Below are positions 26,490 through 34,640 of a stretch of 64,000 bases of DNA, in pieces (the first letter of the stretch is position 1; the number at the start of each line of letters is the position of its first letter). The notes beneath the pieces are model-generated. The model saw only the letters and a program-made list of their open reading frames with translations, did not search any database and was not told the origin of the DNA. This DNA is from Streptomyces melanogenes (lineage in GTDB: Bacteria; Actinomycetota; Actinomycetes; Streptomycetales; Streptomycetaceae), in contig NZ_BMTS01000011.1 of the NCBI RefSeq assembly GCF_014649795.1, positions 46,391 through 110,390 on the forward strand, in the 5' to 3' direction. The translations under genes were made by a program, and so were the position numbers.

Positions 26490-27679
26490 CGGCCCGCCCC
26501 CCGCTCGTACTCACCGTCGTGCTCTTCCCCCGCGAACCGGTCGGGCCTGAACGGCCGGAGGTCCAGGGCCGTCCGCTCGCCCCGCAGTGCCGAGGCGAGC
26601 AGCAGGCCGGTGGCCGGTGCGAGGCCGATGCCCGCGCCCTCGTGGCCGCACGCGTGCAGCAGGCCCGGCACCCGGGGGTCGGGGCCGATCGCGGGCAGGT
26701 GGTCGGGGAGGTAGGGGCGGAAGCCGTGGTACGTACGGATCGCGCGGACGCCCGTGAGGACCGGGAAGAGGGCGGCGGCCTGGGCGGCGAGGCGGCGCAG
26801 CGCCTCGGTGGAGAGGGCGCGGTCGAAGCCCACGCGCTCGCGCGTGGCGCCGATCAGGACCGGTCCCGCGGCCGTCCCCTCGACCACCGCGGAGGACTGG
26901 AGCGCGGCCGAGCCGCTGGCGACGTCCGCGATGTAGTCGGCGGCGTACACCTTGTGCCGCACCAGGCGCGGCAGCGGCTCGGTGACCAGGACGAAGCCGC
27001 GGCGGGGCAGCACCGGCAGCGAGGTGCCCGCGAGGGCCGCGACCTCGCCGCCCCAGGTCCCGGCCGCGTTGACGACGGCCGGGGCGAGCAGGTCGCCCTG
27101 CGGGGTGCGGACGCCCCGGACGCGGCCGTCCGGTCCGGTGAGGACGTCCTTGACCTCCTGGTCCAGATGGACCTCGGCGCCGAACTGGCGTGCCGCGCGC
27201 AGGAGTTGCGCGGCCGCCTGGGCGGGCTGGACCTGGGCGTCCTGCGGGTAGAGGAAGCCGCCGGCGAGGCCGGGGGCGAGATGGGGCTCCAGGTCGTACA
27301 GCCGGTCGGGGGCGATCTCCCGCGCCCGCACCCCGGCCTTGCGCTGCTCCTCGGCGAACGCGCGCAGCGCCGTGAGAGCGGCCTCGTCGGGCGCCACGAC
27401 GAGACCGCCCTTGGGCTCGTACTCGATCTCCGGTGGGAGGACGTGGGCGAGGTCGCGCCAGAGTCGGGTGGACAGCAGCGCGAGGTCGAGCTCGGGGCCC
27501 GCCTCCTTGTCGGAGACGAGCAGATTGCCTTCCCCCGCACCCGTGGTGCCGCCCGCGACGGGGCCGCGGTCGACCACCGCGACGCGGAGTCCGGAGCGCC
27601 CCGCGTAGTACGCGCAGGCCGCGCCGACGACTCCGGCGCCGACGATCACGGCGTCGAGGGAGTGTCTCTTGGGCACCAC
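26486..27679 (-). CDS. D-hydroxyproline dehydrogenase, catalytic FAD (DAO-type) subunit
   Basis: This is a 397-residue D-amino-acid-oxidase/glycine-oxidase-fold flavoprotein. The FAD motif VIVGAGVVGAACAYYAGRSG is at residues 11-30, and the C-terminal flavin contact is GHEGAGIGLAPATG. It is the beta, substrate-oxidising subunit of the dehydrogenase. The start is GTG 27679, immediately followed by a second GTG, and no ribosome site precedes it. The predicted -10 ends four bases before a start at 27679, so the mRNA is probably leaderless. The upstream promoter is covered by the same operator element found before the deaminase and collagenase genes. Confidence 0.87.
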   Translation of the reverse strand: MVPKRHSLDAVIVGAGVVGAACAYYAGRSGLRVAVVDRGPVAGGTTGAGEGNLLVSDKEAGPELDLALLSTRLWRDLAHVLPPEIEYEPKGGLVVAPDEAALTALRAFAEEQRKAGVRAREIAPDRLYDLEPHLAPGLAGGFLYPQDAQVQPAQAAAQLLRAARQFGAEVHLDQEVKDVLTGPDGRVRGVRTPQGDLLAPAVVNAAGTWGGEVAALAGTSLPVLPRRGFVLVTEPLPRLVRHKVYAADYIADVASGSAALQSSAVVEGTAAGPVLIGATRERVGFDRALSTEALRRLAAQAAALFPVLTGVRAIRTYHGFRPYLPDHLPAIGPDPRVPGLLHACGHEGAGIGLAPATGLLLASALRGERTALDLRPFRPDRFAGEEHDGEYERGAGR

Positions 27680-27680
27680 A

Positions 27681-27711
27681 GTAATATGTCACATTCCTCT
27701 AGGGCGGCCAA
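27681..27711 (-). promoter_or_regulatory. Leaderless-type promoter and GntR-type operator of the dehydrogenase operon
   Basis: On the minus strand: -35 TTGGCC (27706-27711), a 17-bp spacer and -10 CATATT (27683-27688), placing the transcription start at or next to the GTG at 27679. The operator-like GTAATATGTCAC (27681-27692) is the best copy (12 of 12 to GTRAYATRTYAC) and overlaps the -10. Confidence 0.6.
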
Positions 27712-27743
27712 GGGGCCGGCGCGGTCGGAGTCGCCCCGGCCCC
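27712..27743 (-). terminator. Hairpin after the collagenase gene
   Basis: GGGGCCGG and CCGGCCCC arms with a 16-base loop lie between the collagenase stop (27757) and the dehydrogenase promoter. It probably ends or attenuates the collagenase transcript. Confidence 0.55.
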
Positions 27744-27756
27744 GAGAGGCGGGACG

Positions 27757-30114
27757 TCAGCTGCGCAGCGGGCCCTCACAGGAGTAAGTGGAGGTGCCGC
27801 CCTTCTTGTTGGACCAGATGTCCACTGTTCCGAAGGAGCAGTTCATGTCGGCGAAGTTGTTGCCGCCGTCTTCCGACCGGCCGAGGAGGAAGTAGTCGAC
27901 GGTGTCGGACATGTCCACGAAGACCTGGTCCGGGTCGTTCGCGTCGGCCAGGTTCGCGGTGATCTTCCCCGTGCAGATGAACCGGTTCTTGCCTGGGTCG
28001 CCGTTCTGGACGCAGTCCGGCTGGCTGTAGGTGGACTTGGCGAACGCGGTGCGCACGCCCGACAGGGCGGAGTACTTCAACTTGGCGTTGGGGGTGTACT
28101 TGGTGTCGGGCACGTACAGCGTGTCCACCTTGGCTATCTGCTCGTCCAGGAACGCGTTGTACTCGGTCTGCAGTTCCGCGTCCCGGCCCATCCGGTTGCG
28201 CCAGGCGTCGAAGCCCGCCGGGTCGTCCGCGCGCAGATAGCCGTACATCTCCCGCAGCAGCGAGGGCCGCTCGTTCCACAGGAACTCGAAGAAGGTGCCC
28301 GCGTAGTTGTAGAAGCGGAAGCCGTCGCCGTCGTACGTGGCGTGCAACAGCTGGTCGACGCTCATCCGCGGGCCGCCGCGCGCGGTGTCGTTGATGATGC
28401 CCTTGACCAGCGACTTGCGTACGGCGATGCCGTCGTCGCGGGTGCCGCCGTCGAAGAACTCGGCGGTCCCCTCGTCCATGGCGGTGGTGCGGTCGCCGGT
28501 GTACCAGGCGCCCTGCCCGAACGTCCCGGGCACCGCCCAGCGGCCGTTGAGGTAGTGCGTGTACTCGTGCCGGAAGAGCTCTTCGAGGGTGAGGGAGGAG
28601 TCCTGCGGCACCCGGCGCTGGTAGGTGTAGAAGGTGGCGCCGTCCTCGATGTACATCCCTCCGTTGTTGGTGGAGAAGCCGGTGAGGAACGGCTGGTAGA
28701 CCTCGTAGTCGGCGCGCGAGGCGTACAGGTGGATGTGGAGGGTGCTGTTGGTGTCCCCCGCGAGCGGCTTGTCGGTGCCGAGCACCCGGAAGTACTGCGA
28801 CTTCACCTGCTTGCTCGCGTAGTAAAGCTGGTCGACGGTGGCCTGGTCGAGGGCGGTGCGGACCTGGATGGCGCCGTTGTCGTAGGTGTAGGTATGGGTG
28901 AAGAGCTGGTTCTCGACCTGGTCCTTGCACACGTTGTACGTGGCGCACTGGCCGTAGAAGTTGAGCCAGCTCGCGAGCGAGAGCCAGGGGGCGCTGATCT
29001 TGCCGAAGTTCGCCGCGGTGGTCGGCAGCAGGGCGCCGAGGTCGGGGACGATCTGGCTCTTGACGGCGTCGATCTGGCCGAAGCGGCCGTACTCCGACAG
29101 CGCATCGCGGACCACCCAGGCATTGGCCGTGTCCTTGAGGTGGGTGTAGCCGGAGAAGGCGCGGAAGGCGGCGCGGTAGGCGGGGTCGGCGGCCGCGGCG
29201 GTCTGGAACGCGGTGTCCTTGTTGCCCGGGTAGACGCCGAGGTAGTTGACGGAGAGCGCGGCGAGCGCGGCGCCGGCCCAGTCCGTGCTGGTGGCGGTCG
29301 GGGCACCCGGCGCCATGGTCGCCAGGACCCGCTTGATCAGGGGGAGCTGGTGCTGGCGCAGGCCCGGCGCGCTCGCGGCGTACAGCGCCTCGCGCAGGGT
29401 CTGGGCGTTCTGCGGGGTGACGTCGAAGGTGTGCGCGGCGTTGCCGAGCGCGGCGACGGCCTCGCGCATCGCGTCGACCGTGGGCTGGTCGGTGACGTCG
29501 ATCTCGTCGTGCCCGTAGTCCTGGTACGCGACCGCGTGGAGGTAGGTGAACAGTTCCAGCAGATGGCTGCTGTTCTTGCCGTCGTGGGAGGCGGCGAGGC
29601 TGGTGGCGCGACGGGCGACGGCTTGTACGTGGGCGTCGGACATGACCGGCGCCAGGCGCGCGTCCCAGGTCCAGACGAGCCCGCGCAGACAGCCGTCGGC
29701 GGTGACCGCCGGGTCGGTGAGGAAGTCGGCGAGCCCCTGCGGGCTCAGGCCGGTGATGCCGTCGAGGGTGCACGCGACCCCGGCGGCGCGCAACCCCTTG
29801 TGGGCGGCGGGGGCGACCGCGCGGGTCTGCGGCCCGGCTATGCGCCCGTCCTGCTGGCCGCCGGGGGCGGGCAGCTGACGGGCCGTCTGCTTGGGCGCCT
29901 TGGCGATATGGTCGACCTCGTCGAAGGGGTTCGCCCCCGTGCCGGTGGCCGGGGCGGGCCGACCAGCGAAAGTGCTGGGGAGCGCGCGTGAGGCGTCAGC
30001 CTTGGCGGGGTGCGGGGCCTGCGCGGCTTGCGCGGCCTGCCCGGCGGTGACGAGCAGGGTCGCCGCGACGGCGGCGGCGAGCAGCGGCTTGCGCGCGGAT
30101 CTGAGCTGGGACAC
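27757..30114 (-). CDS. Secreted M9-family collagenase (zinc metalloprotease)
   Basis: This is a 785-residue exported protease. I chose GTG 30114, with AGGAGA six bases upstream; the open frame extends 36 codons further but without a signal. The signal peptide runs from VSQLRSARKPLLAAAVAATL to about AAQA. The M9 N-terminal activator region (about residues 90-440) has the TLREALYAASAPGLRQHQLP helices. The catalytic domain holds the zinc motif HEYTH (in LFRHEYTHYLNGRW) and downstream glutamates in MDEGTAEFFDGGTRDD. The C-terminal part (about 660-785) is a small cysteine-containing beta domain rather than the usual PKD/PPC collagen-binding repeats. It sits directly upstream of the hydroxyproline catabolic operon on the same strand, so it likely supplies hydroxyproline peptides from collagen. 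Confidence 0.92.
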   Translation of the reverse strand: MSQLRSARKPLLAAAVAATLLVTAGQAAQAAQAPHPAKADASRALPSTFAGRPAPATGTGANPFDEVDHIAKAPKQTARQLPAPGGQQDGRIAGPQTRAVAPAAHKGLRAAGVACTLDGITGLSPQGLADFLTDPAVTADGCLRGLVWTWDARLAPVMSDAHVQAVARRATSLAASHDGKNSSHLLELFTYLHAVAYQDYGHDEIDVTDQPTVDAMREAVAALGNAAHTFDVTPQNAQTLREALYAASAPGLRQHQLPLIKRVLATMAPGAPTATSTDWAGAALAALSVNYLGVYPGNKDTAFQTAAAADPAYRAAFRAFSGYTHLKDTANAWVVRDALSEYGRFGQIDAVKSQIVPDLGALLPTTAANFGKISAPWLSLASWLNFYGQCATYNVCKDQVENQLFTHTYTYDNGAIQVRTALDQATVDQLYYASKQVKSQYFRVLGTDKPLAGDTNSTLHIHLYASRADYEVYQPFLTGFSTNNGGMYIEDGATFYTYQRRVPQDSSLTLEELFRHEYTHYLNGRWAVPGTFGQGAWYTGDRTTAMDEGTAEFFDGGTRDDGIAVRKSLVKGIINDTARGGPRMSVDQLLHATYDGDGFRFYNYAGTFFEFLWNERPSLLREMYGYLRADDPAGFDAWRNRMGRDAELQTEYNAFLDEQIAKVDTLYVPDTKYTPNAKLKYSALSGVRTAFAKSTYSQPDCVQNGDPGKNRFICTGKITANLADANDPDQVFVDMSDTVDYFLLGRSEDGGNNFADMNCSFGTVDIWSNKKGGTSTYSCEGPLRS

Positions 30115-30301
30115 CGAAGTCTCCTGTGTGGGAGGTGGGTTGGGGGTGGCGCTGCGGTGCGGGGATGCGTGTACGTGTCGTGCGGCTGCGGCTCTATCGG
30201 GCGGTCCGGTGTGCCGGGGCACGGCGAAGCCGCCCCGAAGTAGGGCTGAATCGCCTGGTTCTGTACGGCAGTTGGGGATCTGGTGAGCCGCCGCGTGAGC
30301 T

Positions 30302-30332
30302 GTAACATAGTAATGTGAAATTGCACTGACAA
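30302..30332 (-). promoter_or_regulatory. Collagenase promoter with operator-like element
   Basis: On the minus strand: -35 TTGTCA (30327-30332), a 17-bp spacer and -10 TATGTT (30304-30309). The element TTACTATGTTAC (30302-30313) matches the hydroxyproline-cluster element at 10 of 12 positions and overlaps the -10. The predicted leader is about 180 bases. Nothing else is recognised in the 299-bp gap 30115-30413. Confidence 0.5.
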
Positions 30333-30413
30333 GACTTGTGCGGGGTCTAATTCCCGGCTAGGCGCGGCGGGGGGTGAGGGTGACGGTCGGGGGTGGCGGT
30401 CAGCTGACAGTCG

Positions 30414-30812
30414 TCAGTCCAACACCGCGAACCCGTCCAGCTCGACCCGCGCCTGCTCGTCCCACAGCCGTACGACGCCGATCACCGCCATCGCGGGATA
30501 GTCTCGCCCGGCCAACTGCCGCCAGATGAGCCCGAGTTCGTGCGCCCGGGCGCGATAGTCCGCCACGTCCGTGGTGTACACGGTGACCCGGGCCAGGTCG
30601 GCCGGGGTGCCCCCGGCCGCGGCGAGCGCGGCGAGGAGGTTGGTGAGCGCGGTCCGGAACTGCTTGGGCAGCGTCTCGCCCACCACCTTGCCGTCGGCGT
30701 CGAGCGCGGTCTGGCCCGCGAGGAAGACCAGCCGCCCGCCGGTGGCGACGACGGCGTGGCTGAAGCCGGTGGCCGGGGAGAGGTCGGCGGGGTTCACCCG
30801 GTGGAGGCTCAT
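30414..30812 (-). CDS. RidA/YjgF family enamine-imine deaminase
   Basis: This is a 132-residue RidA-fold protein; trimeric members hydrolyse reactive enamines and imines to ketones and ammonia. The conserved substrate-carboxylate Arg is in IGVVRLWDEQARVELDGFAVL, and VYTTDVADY is the typical central strand. Its ATG overlaps the acyl-CoA dehydrogenase stop by four bases (ATGA), so the two are co-translated. In an aminobenzoate CoA-ester pathway the amino group becomes an enamine after ring reduction, which gives this protein a direct role. This is an inference from the operon; generic imine detoxification is the alternative. Confidence 0.88.
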   Translation of the reverse strand: MSLHRVNPADLSPATGFSHAVVATGGRLVFLAGQTALDADGKVVGETLPKQFRTALTNLLAALAAAGGTPADLARVTVYTTDVADYRARAHELGLIWRQLAGRDYPAMAVIGVVRLWDEQARVELDGFAVLD

Positions 30813-31918
30813 CGGTACAGCTCCTTCGCGATGATCGTGCGCTGCACCTCGGTCGCGCCCTCGTAGATGCGGGGCGCGCGCACCTCGCGGTAGAGGTGTT
30901 CGAGCAGATGGCCCCGCCGCAGCGCCCGCGCGCCGTGCAGTTGGACGGCCGCGTCGACGACGTACTGCGCGGTCTCCGTGGCGAGCAGCTTCGCCATCGC
31001 CGAGTACTTGGGAACCTCCGGTGCCCCCCTGTCGTACGCGGCGGCCGCCCCGTACACCAGCAGGCGCGCCGCCTCCGTGCGGGTCGCCATCTCCGCGACC
31101 TGGTGGGCGACCGCCTGGAGGTCCTTGAGCGGGCCGCCGAACGCGCTGCGGCGCGCGGTGTGCGCGACGGTCGCGTCCAGCGCCGCCTGCGCCATGCCGA
31201 CCGCGAACGCGCCGACGCTCGGCCGGAACAGGTTCAGCGTGCCCATGGCGACGCGAAAGCCCCGGTCGGGCTCCCCCAGGACGTCGTCCGCGCCGACGCG
31301 CACCCCATCGAAGACGAGCGTCCCGACCGGGTGCGGGGAGAGCATGTCGAGGGCGGTGCCGCTCAGCCCGGACCGGTCGGCGGGGACCAGGAAGGCGGTC
31401 ACCCCGCGTGCTCCGGCGCCCTCGGTGGTCCGGGCGAACACGGTGCAGAAGTCGGCCTCGGGGGCGTTGGAGATCCAGCATTTCTCGCCGCTGAGCCGCC
31501 AACCGCCGCTGTCCCGCTCGGCCTTGAGGGCGAGGGCGGCCGCGTCGGAGCCCGCGTCCGGCTCGCTCAGCGCGAAGGCGGCCACGGCCCGCCCGGAGGT
31601 GACCTCGGGCAGCCAGCGGGCCCGCTGCGCCTCGGTGCCGTGCGCGGCCACGGGGTGGGCGCCGAGCCCCTGAAGGGCGAGCGCGGTCTCCGCCTCGGTG
31701 CACGCGTACGCCAGCGACTCGCGCATCAGACACAGGTCGAGCGCGCCCGAGGCGAACAGCCGCTCAAGGAGCCCGAGCCCGCCGAGGGCGGCGACGAGTG
31801 GCCGGTTCACGCGCCCCGGGTCACCCTTGTCCGCAAGGGGACGCAACCGCTCCGCGGCGGTGGTGCGCAGCCATGCGCACCACTCCTGCTGCTCCGGCTC
31901 CAGCGCGAATGCGGGCAT
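30809..31918 (-). CDS. Acyl-CoA dehydrogenase family protein
   Basis: This is a 369-residue FAD enzyme that oxidises an acyl-CoA at C2-C3. The typical FAD/substrate segment is FALSEPDAGSDAAALA with WISNA after it. The C-terminal catalytic-base region RIYEGATEVQRTIIAKELYR carries the glutamate. I start at ATG 31918 with AGAGGGG upstream; 19 further in-frame codons are improbable. It is divergent from the CoA-ligase gene across a 210-bp regulatory gap and coupled to ridA downstream. The likely substrate is a cyclic acyl-CoA formed after reduction of aminobenzoyl- or salicylyl-CoA; the precise position in the pathway is inferred. Confidence 0.9.
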   Translation of the reverse strand: MPAFALEPEQQEWCAWLRTTAAERLRPLADKGDPGRVNRPLVAALGGLGLLERLFASGALDLCLMRESLAYACTEAETALALQGLGAHPVAAHGTEAQRARWLPEVTSGRAVAAFALSEPDAGSDAAALALKAERDSGGWRLSGEKCWISNAPEADFCTVFARTTEGAGARGVTAFLVPADRSGLSGTALDMLSPHPVGTLVFDGVRVGADDVLGEPDRGFRVAMGTLNLFRPSVGAFAVGMAQAALDATVAHTARRSAFGGPLKDLQAVAHQVAEMATRTEAARLLVYGAAAAYDRGAPEVPKYSAMAKLLATETAQYVVDAAVQLHGARALRRGHLLEHLYREVRAPRIYEGATEVQRTIIAKELYR

Positions 31919-32002
31919 GGCGGCCCCTCTCGTCTCGCGTCCAGTCTCGCTGCGTCCCCGCCGTGTTCCGTCCACCGACTCCAGGGTTTTGGGCCGACCG
32001 GG

Positions 32003-32067
32003 CTCGTGAACCCGTCCCCACCGACCCGTGAGCCGTCCTTACCAACCCGTGAAACTGCCCTTATCGC
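32003..32067. repeat. Three tandem ~21-bp repeats in the divergent ligase/dehydrogenase promoter region
   Basis: CTCGTGA, CCCGTGA and CCCGTGA begin at 32003, 32025 and 32046. Each is followed by a similar CCGTCC(C/T)(C/T)ACC-type segment. The 21-22-bp period is two helical turns and puts all repeats on one DNA face, as expected for cooperative regulator binding. Confidence 0.5.
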
Positions 32068-32073
32068 GAACCG

Positions 32074-32101
32074 TTGACTGTCGTCATCCAAACGATACGC
32101 T
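32074..32101 (+). promoter_or_regulatory. CoA-ligase promoter with TGAC-N4-GTCA element
   Basis: -35 TTGACT (32074-32079), a 16-bp spacer and -10 TACGCT (32096-32101). The dyad TGACTGTCGTCA (32075-32086) overlaps the -35. The same dyad lies over the enoyl-CoA hydratase promoter at 39894, so it is a candidate PaaX-type operator. Confidence 0.5.
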
Positions 32102-32128
32102 CCAGATGCGACAAGGGGGCGATCCCGT

Positions 32129-33748
32129 ATGGAGCTGAAGACCTCAGCGCATGCCGACACGTTTTCCCGCGACCATCTGCCGCCCGCCGATCAGTGGCCG
32201 GAACTGGTCTTCGACCTCCCCGAGCTGCGCTACCCCGAGCGGCTCAACTGCGGTGCCGAGCTCCTGGACCGCACCATCGAGCGGTTCGGCGCGGACCGGC
32301 CCGTCTTCCGTACGGCGGAGGGCGCCCCCTGGACGTACGGCGAGCTGCGCACCCGGGTCGACCGGATCGCCCACGCCCTCACCACCGACCTCGGTGTGGT
32401 CCCGGGCAACCGGGTGCTGCTGCGCGGGCCCACCACGCCGTGGCTGGCCGCGTGCTGGCTGGCGGTGATGAAGGCGGGCGCGGTGGCCGTCACCGTACTG
32501 GCCCAGCAGCGGGCCCACGAGCTCGCCACCATCTGCGAGCTCGGCCGGATCGGGCACGCCCTGTGCGACGCGCGGTCGCTGGCGGACCTGGAGAAGGCCG
32601 CCGTGCCGGGCCTGCGCATCACCCCCTACGGGGGTGAAACGGCCGGCGACCTGCTGCGCCTCGCCGACGCGCCCACGGCCCGGGAGCCGTTCACGGCCGT
32701 GGCGACGGCGGCGGACGACGTGGCGCTGATCGCGTTCACCTCCGGCACCACCGGCCGCCCCAAGGGCTGTATGCACTTCCACCGGGACGTGCTGGCCATC
32801 GCGGACACCTTCGCCCGGCACGTCCTGCGCCCCAGGCCCGACGACGTCTTCGCGGGCAGCCCGCCGCTCGGCTTCACGTTCGGCCTGGGCGGCCTGGTCG
32901 TCTTCCCGATGCGGGCGGGCGCCTCCTCGCTGCTGCTCGAACAGTCGGGCCCCAAGCAGCTGCTGCCCGCCCTCGCCCGGCACCGGGTCTCCGTCCTGTT
33001 CACCGCGCCGACCGCCTACCGGGCGATGCTGGAGGAGCTCGACGGGTACGACGTGGGGGCGCTGCGGCGCTGTGTGTCGGCCGGGGAGAACCTGCCCGCC
33101 GCGACCTGGCGCGCGTGGCACGAGCGCACCGGGCTGCGCATCATCAACGGCATCGGCGCCACCGAACTGCTGCACATCTTCATCTCGGCGGCGGACGACG
33201 ACATCAGACCGGGCGCCACCGGGAAGCCGGTGCCCGGCTGGCACGCGCGCGTGGTCGACGCCTCGGGTCAACCGGTGGTGGACGGCGAACCGGGTCTGCT
33301 CGCGGTGCGCGGACCGGTCGGCTGCCGCTATCTGGCCGACCCCCGCCAGTCGGAGTACGTCAAAGGAGGCTGGAACCTCACCGGCGACACCTATGTGCGC
33401 GAGCCCGACGGCTACTTCCGCTATGTCGCCCGCGCCGACGACATGATCATCTCGGCCGGGTACAACATCGCGGGCCCGGAGGTGGAGGACGCGCTGCTGC
33501 GCCACCCGGACGTGGTGGAGACGGCGGTGATCGGACGCCCCGACGAGGCACGCGGGCAGGTGGTCGTGGCGTACTGCGTGCTGCGCGAGGGGGTGGTGGG
33601 CGGCGAGGTCACGGCCGGGCTGCTGCGCGACCACGTGAAGGCCGAGCTCGCCCCCTACAAGTGCCCGCGCGAGGTCGTCTTCCTCGACGCCCTCCCCCGG
33701 ACGCCGACCGGCAAGCTGCAGCGCTTCCGGCTGCGGGCCCTAGAGTGA
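32129..33748 (+). CDS. 2-aminobenzoate/benzoate-type CoA ligase
   Basis: This is a 539-residue AMP-forming acyl-CoA synthetase that activates an aromatic acid with ATP and CoA. The P-loop-like motif is IAFTSGTTGRPKGCMHFHRD (about residues 207-226), A5 is INGIGATELLHIF, A7 is NLTGDTYVREPDGYFRYVARADD, and the A10 Lys is in RTPTGKLQRF. The closest family pattern is the 2-aminobenzoate/benzoate CoA-ligase group. The ATG at 32129 has AAGGGGG upstream. It leads a two-gene transcript with the PaaX regulator. The fused monooxygenase/reductase encoded at 36.7-39.0 kb points to anthranilate or salicylate as substrate. Confidence 0.88.
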   Translation: MELKTSAHADTFSRDHLPPADQWPELVFDLPELRYPERLNCGAELLDRTIERFGADRPVFRTAEGAPWTYGELRTRVDRIAHALTTDLGVVPGNRVLLRGPTTPWLAACWLAVMKAGAVAVTVLAQQRAHELATICELGRIGHALCDARSLADLEKAAVPGLRITPYGGETAGDLLRLADAPTAREPFTAVATAADDVALIAFTSGTTGRPKGCMHFHRDVLAIADTFARHVLRPRPDDVFAGSPPLGFTFGLGGLVVFPMRAGASSLLLEQSGPKQLLPALARHRVSVLFTAPTAYRAMLEELDGYDVGALRRCVSAGENLPAATWRAWHERTGLRIINGIGATELLHIFISAADDDIRPGATGKPVPGWHARVVDASGQPVVDGEPGLLAVRGPVGCRYLADPRQSEYVKGGWNLTGDTYVREPDGYFRYVARADDMIISAGYNIAGPEVEDALLRHPDVVETAVIGRPDEARGQVVVAYCVLREGVVGGEVTAGLLRDHVKAELAPYKCPREVVFLDALPRTPTGKLQRFRLRALE

Positions 33749-33752
33749 TCAC

Positions 33753-34589
33753 GTGGCCGAGCAGCACACACCCCGATCCTTGATCGTCACCCTCTACGGC
33801 GCGTACGGGCGCGAGACGGCCGGCTCCCTCGCGGTCGCCGAGCTGATCCGCCTGCTCGCCGCCGTGGGCGTGGACGCCCCGTCCGTACGGTCGTCGGTCT
33901 CCCGGCTCAAACGGCGCGGGCTGCTGGTGCCCGAGCGCACCGCGAGCGGCGCCGCCGGGTACGCCCTGTCCGCCGACGCGCGCCAGTTGCTCGACGACGG
34001 CGACCGCCGCATCTACCCGCACGCGCGGCCACGCGCGCGTGACGGCTGGGTCCTGGCCGTCTTCTCGGTCCCCGAGTCGGAGCGCAACAAGCGCCATGTG
34101 CTGCGCTCCCGGCTCGCGGGACTCGGCTTCGGCACGGCGGCGCCCGGCGTGTGGATCGCCCCGGCGCGGCTGTACGACGAGACCCGGCACACCCTGGAAC
34201 GGCTCCAACTCGCTCCGTACGTCGACCTGTTCCGGGGCGAGCACCTGGGCTTCGCGCCGACGGCCGAGGCGGTCGCCCGGTGGTGGGACCTGACGGCGAT
34301 CGCCAAGCAGCACGACGAGTTCCTGGGCCTGCACGAACCCGCGCTGCGAGCCTGGGAGGCCCGCGCGCAGACCTCGTCCGAGGTGCCGCCCGAGGAGGCC
34401 TACCGGGACTATCTGCTCGCCCTGGACTCCTGGCGCCGCCTCCCGTACGCGGACCCGGGCCTGCCCGCCGCCCTGCTGCCGCCCGACTGGCCTGGCGAGC
34501 GGTCGGCGACGGTGTTCCACCGCCTGCACGCCCGACTGCGGGACGCGGGGGCGGCGTTCGTACGGCGGGAGCCGGGGGCTGACGGCTGA
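33753..34589 (+). CDS. PaaX-family transcriptional regulator
   Basis: This is a 278-residue regulator with the three PaaX parts: an N-terminal winged HTH (PSVRSSVSRLKRRGLLVPER), a central Cas2-like ferredoxin-fold domain (WVLAVFSVPESERNKRHVLRSRLAGLGFG) and a C-terminal helical domain (YRDYLLALDSWRRLPYADPGLP). PaaX proteins repress aromatic-acid pathways and are released by the CoA thioester. The GTG start lies four bases after the ligase stop, so it is co-transcribed with the enzyme that makes the likely inducer. TGAC-N4-GTCA dyads over the two pathway promoters are its candidate operators. Confidence 0.9.
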   Translation: MAEQHTPRSLIVTLYGAYGRETAGSLAVAELIRLLAAVGVDAPSVRSSVSRLKRRGLLVPERTASGAAGYALSADARQLLDDGDRRIYPHARPRARDGWVLAVFSVPESERNKRHVLRSRLAGLGFGTAAPGVWIAPARLYDETRHTLERLQLAPYVDLFRGEHLGFAPTAEAVARWWDLTAIAKQHDEFLGLHEPALRAWEARAQTSSEVPPEEAYRDYLLALDSWRRLPYADPGLPAALLPPDWPGERSATVFHRLHARLRDAGAAFVRREPGADG

Positions 34590-34640
34590 GTGCTGCCGGA
34601 CCCCTCCGGAGGTGTCGACCCCCCTCAGTAGGATGACAAA

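Noticed and set aside
30405..30416. TGACAGTCGTCA, a near copy of the aromatic-pathway dyad
   Set aside because: It overlaps the ridA stop codon at the 3' end of the transcript, with no promoter nearby; probably chance.
34600..34640. BlaI operator upstream of the BlaI/M56 pair
   Set aside because: I looked for a TACA-N-TGTA-type dyad before 34641 and found no convincing symmetry.
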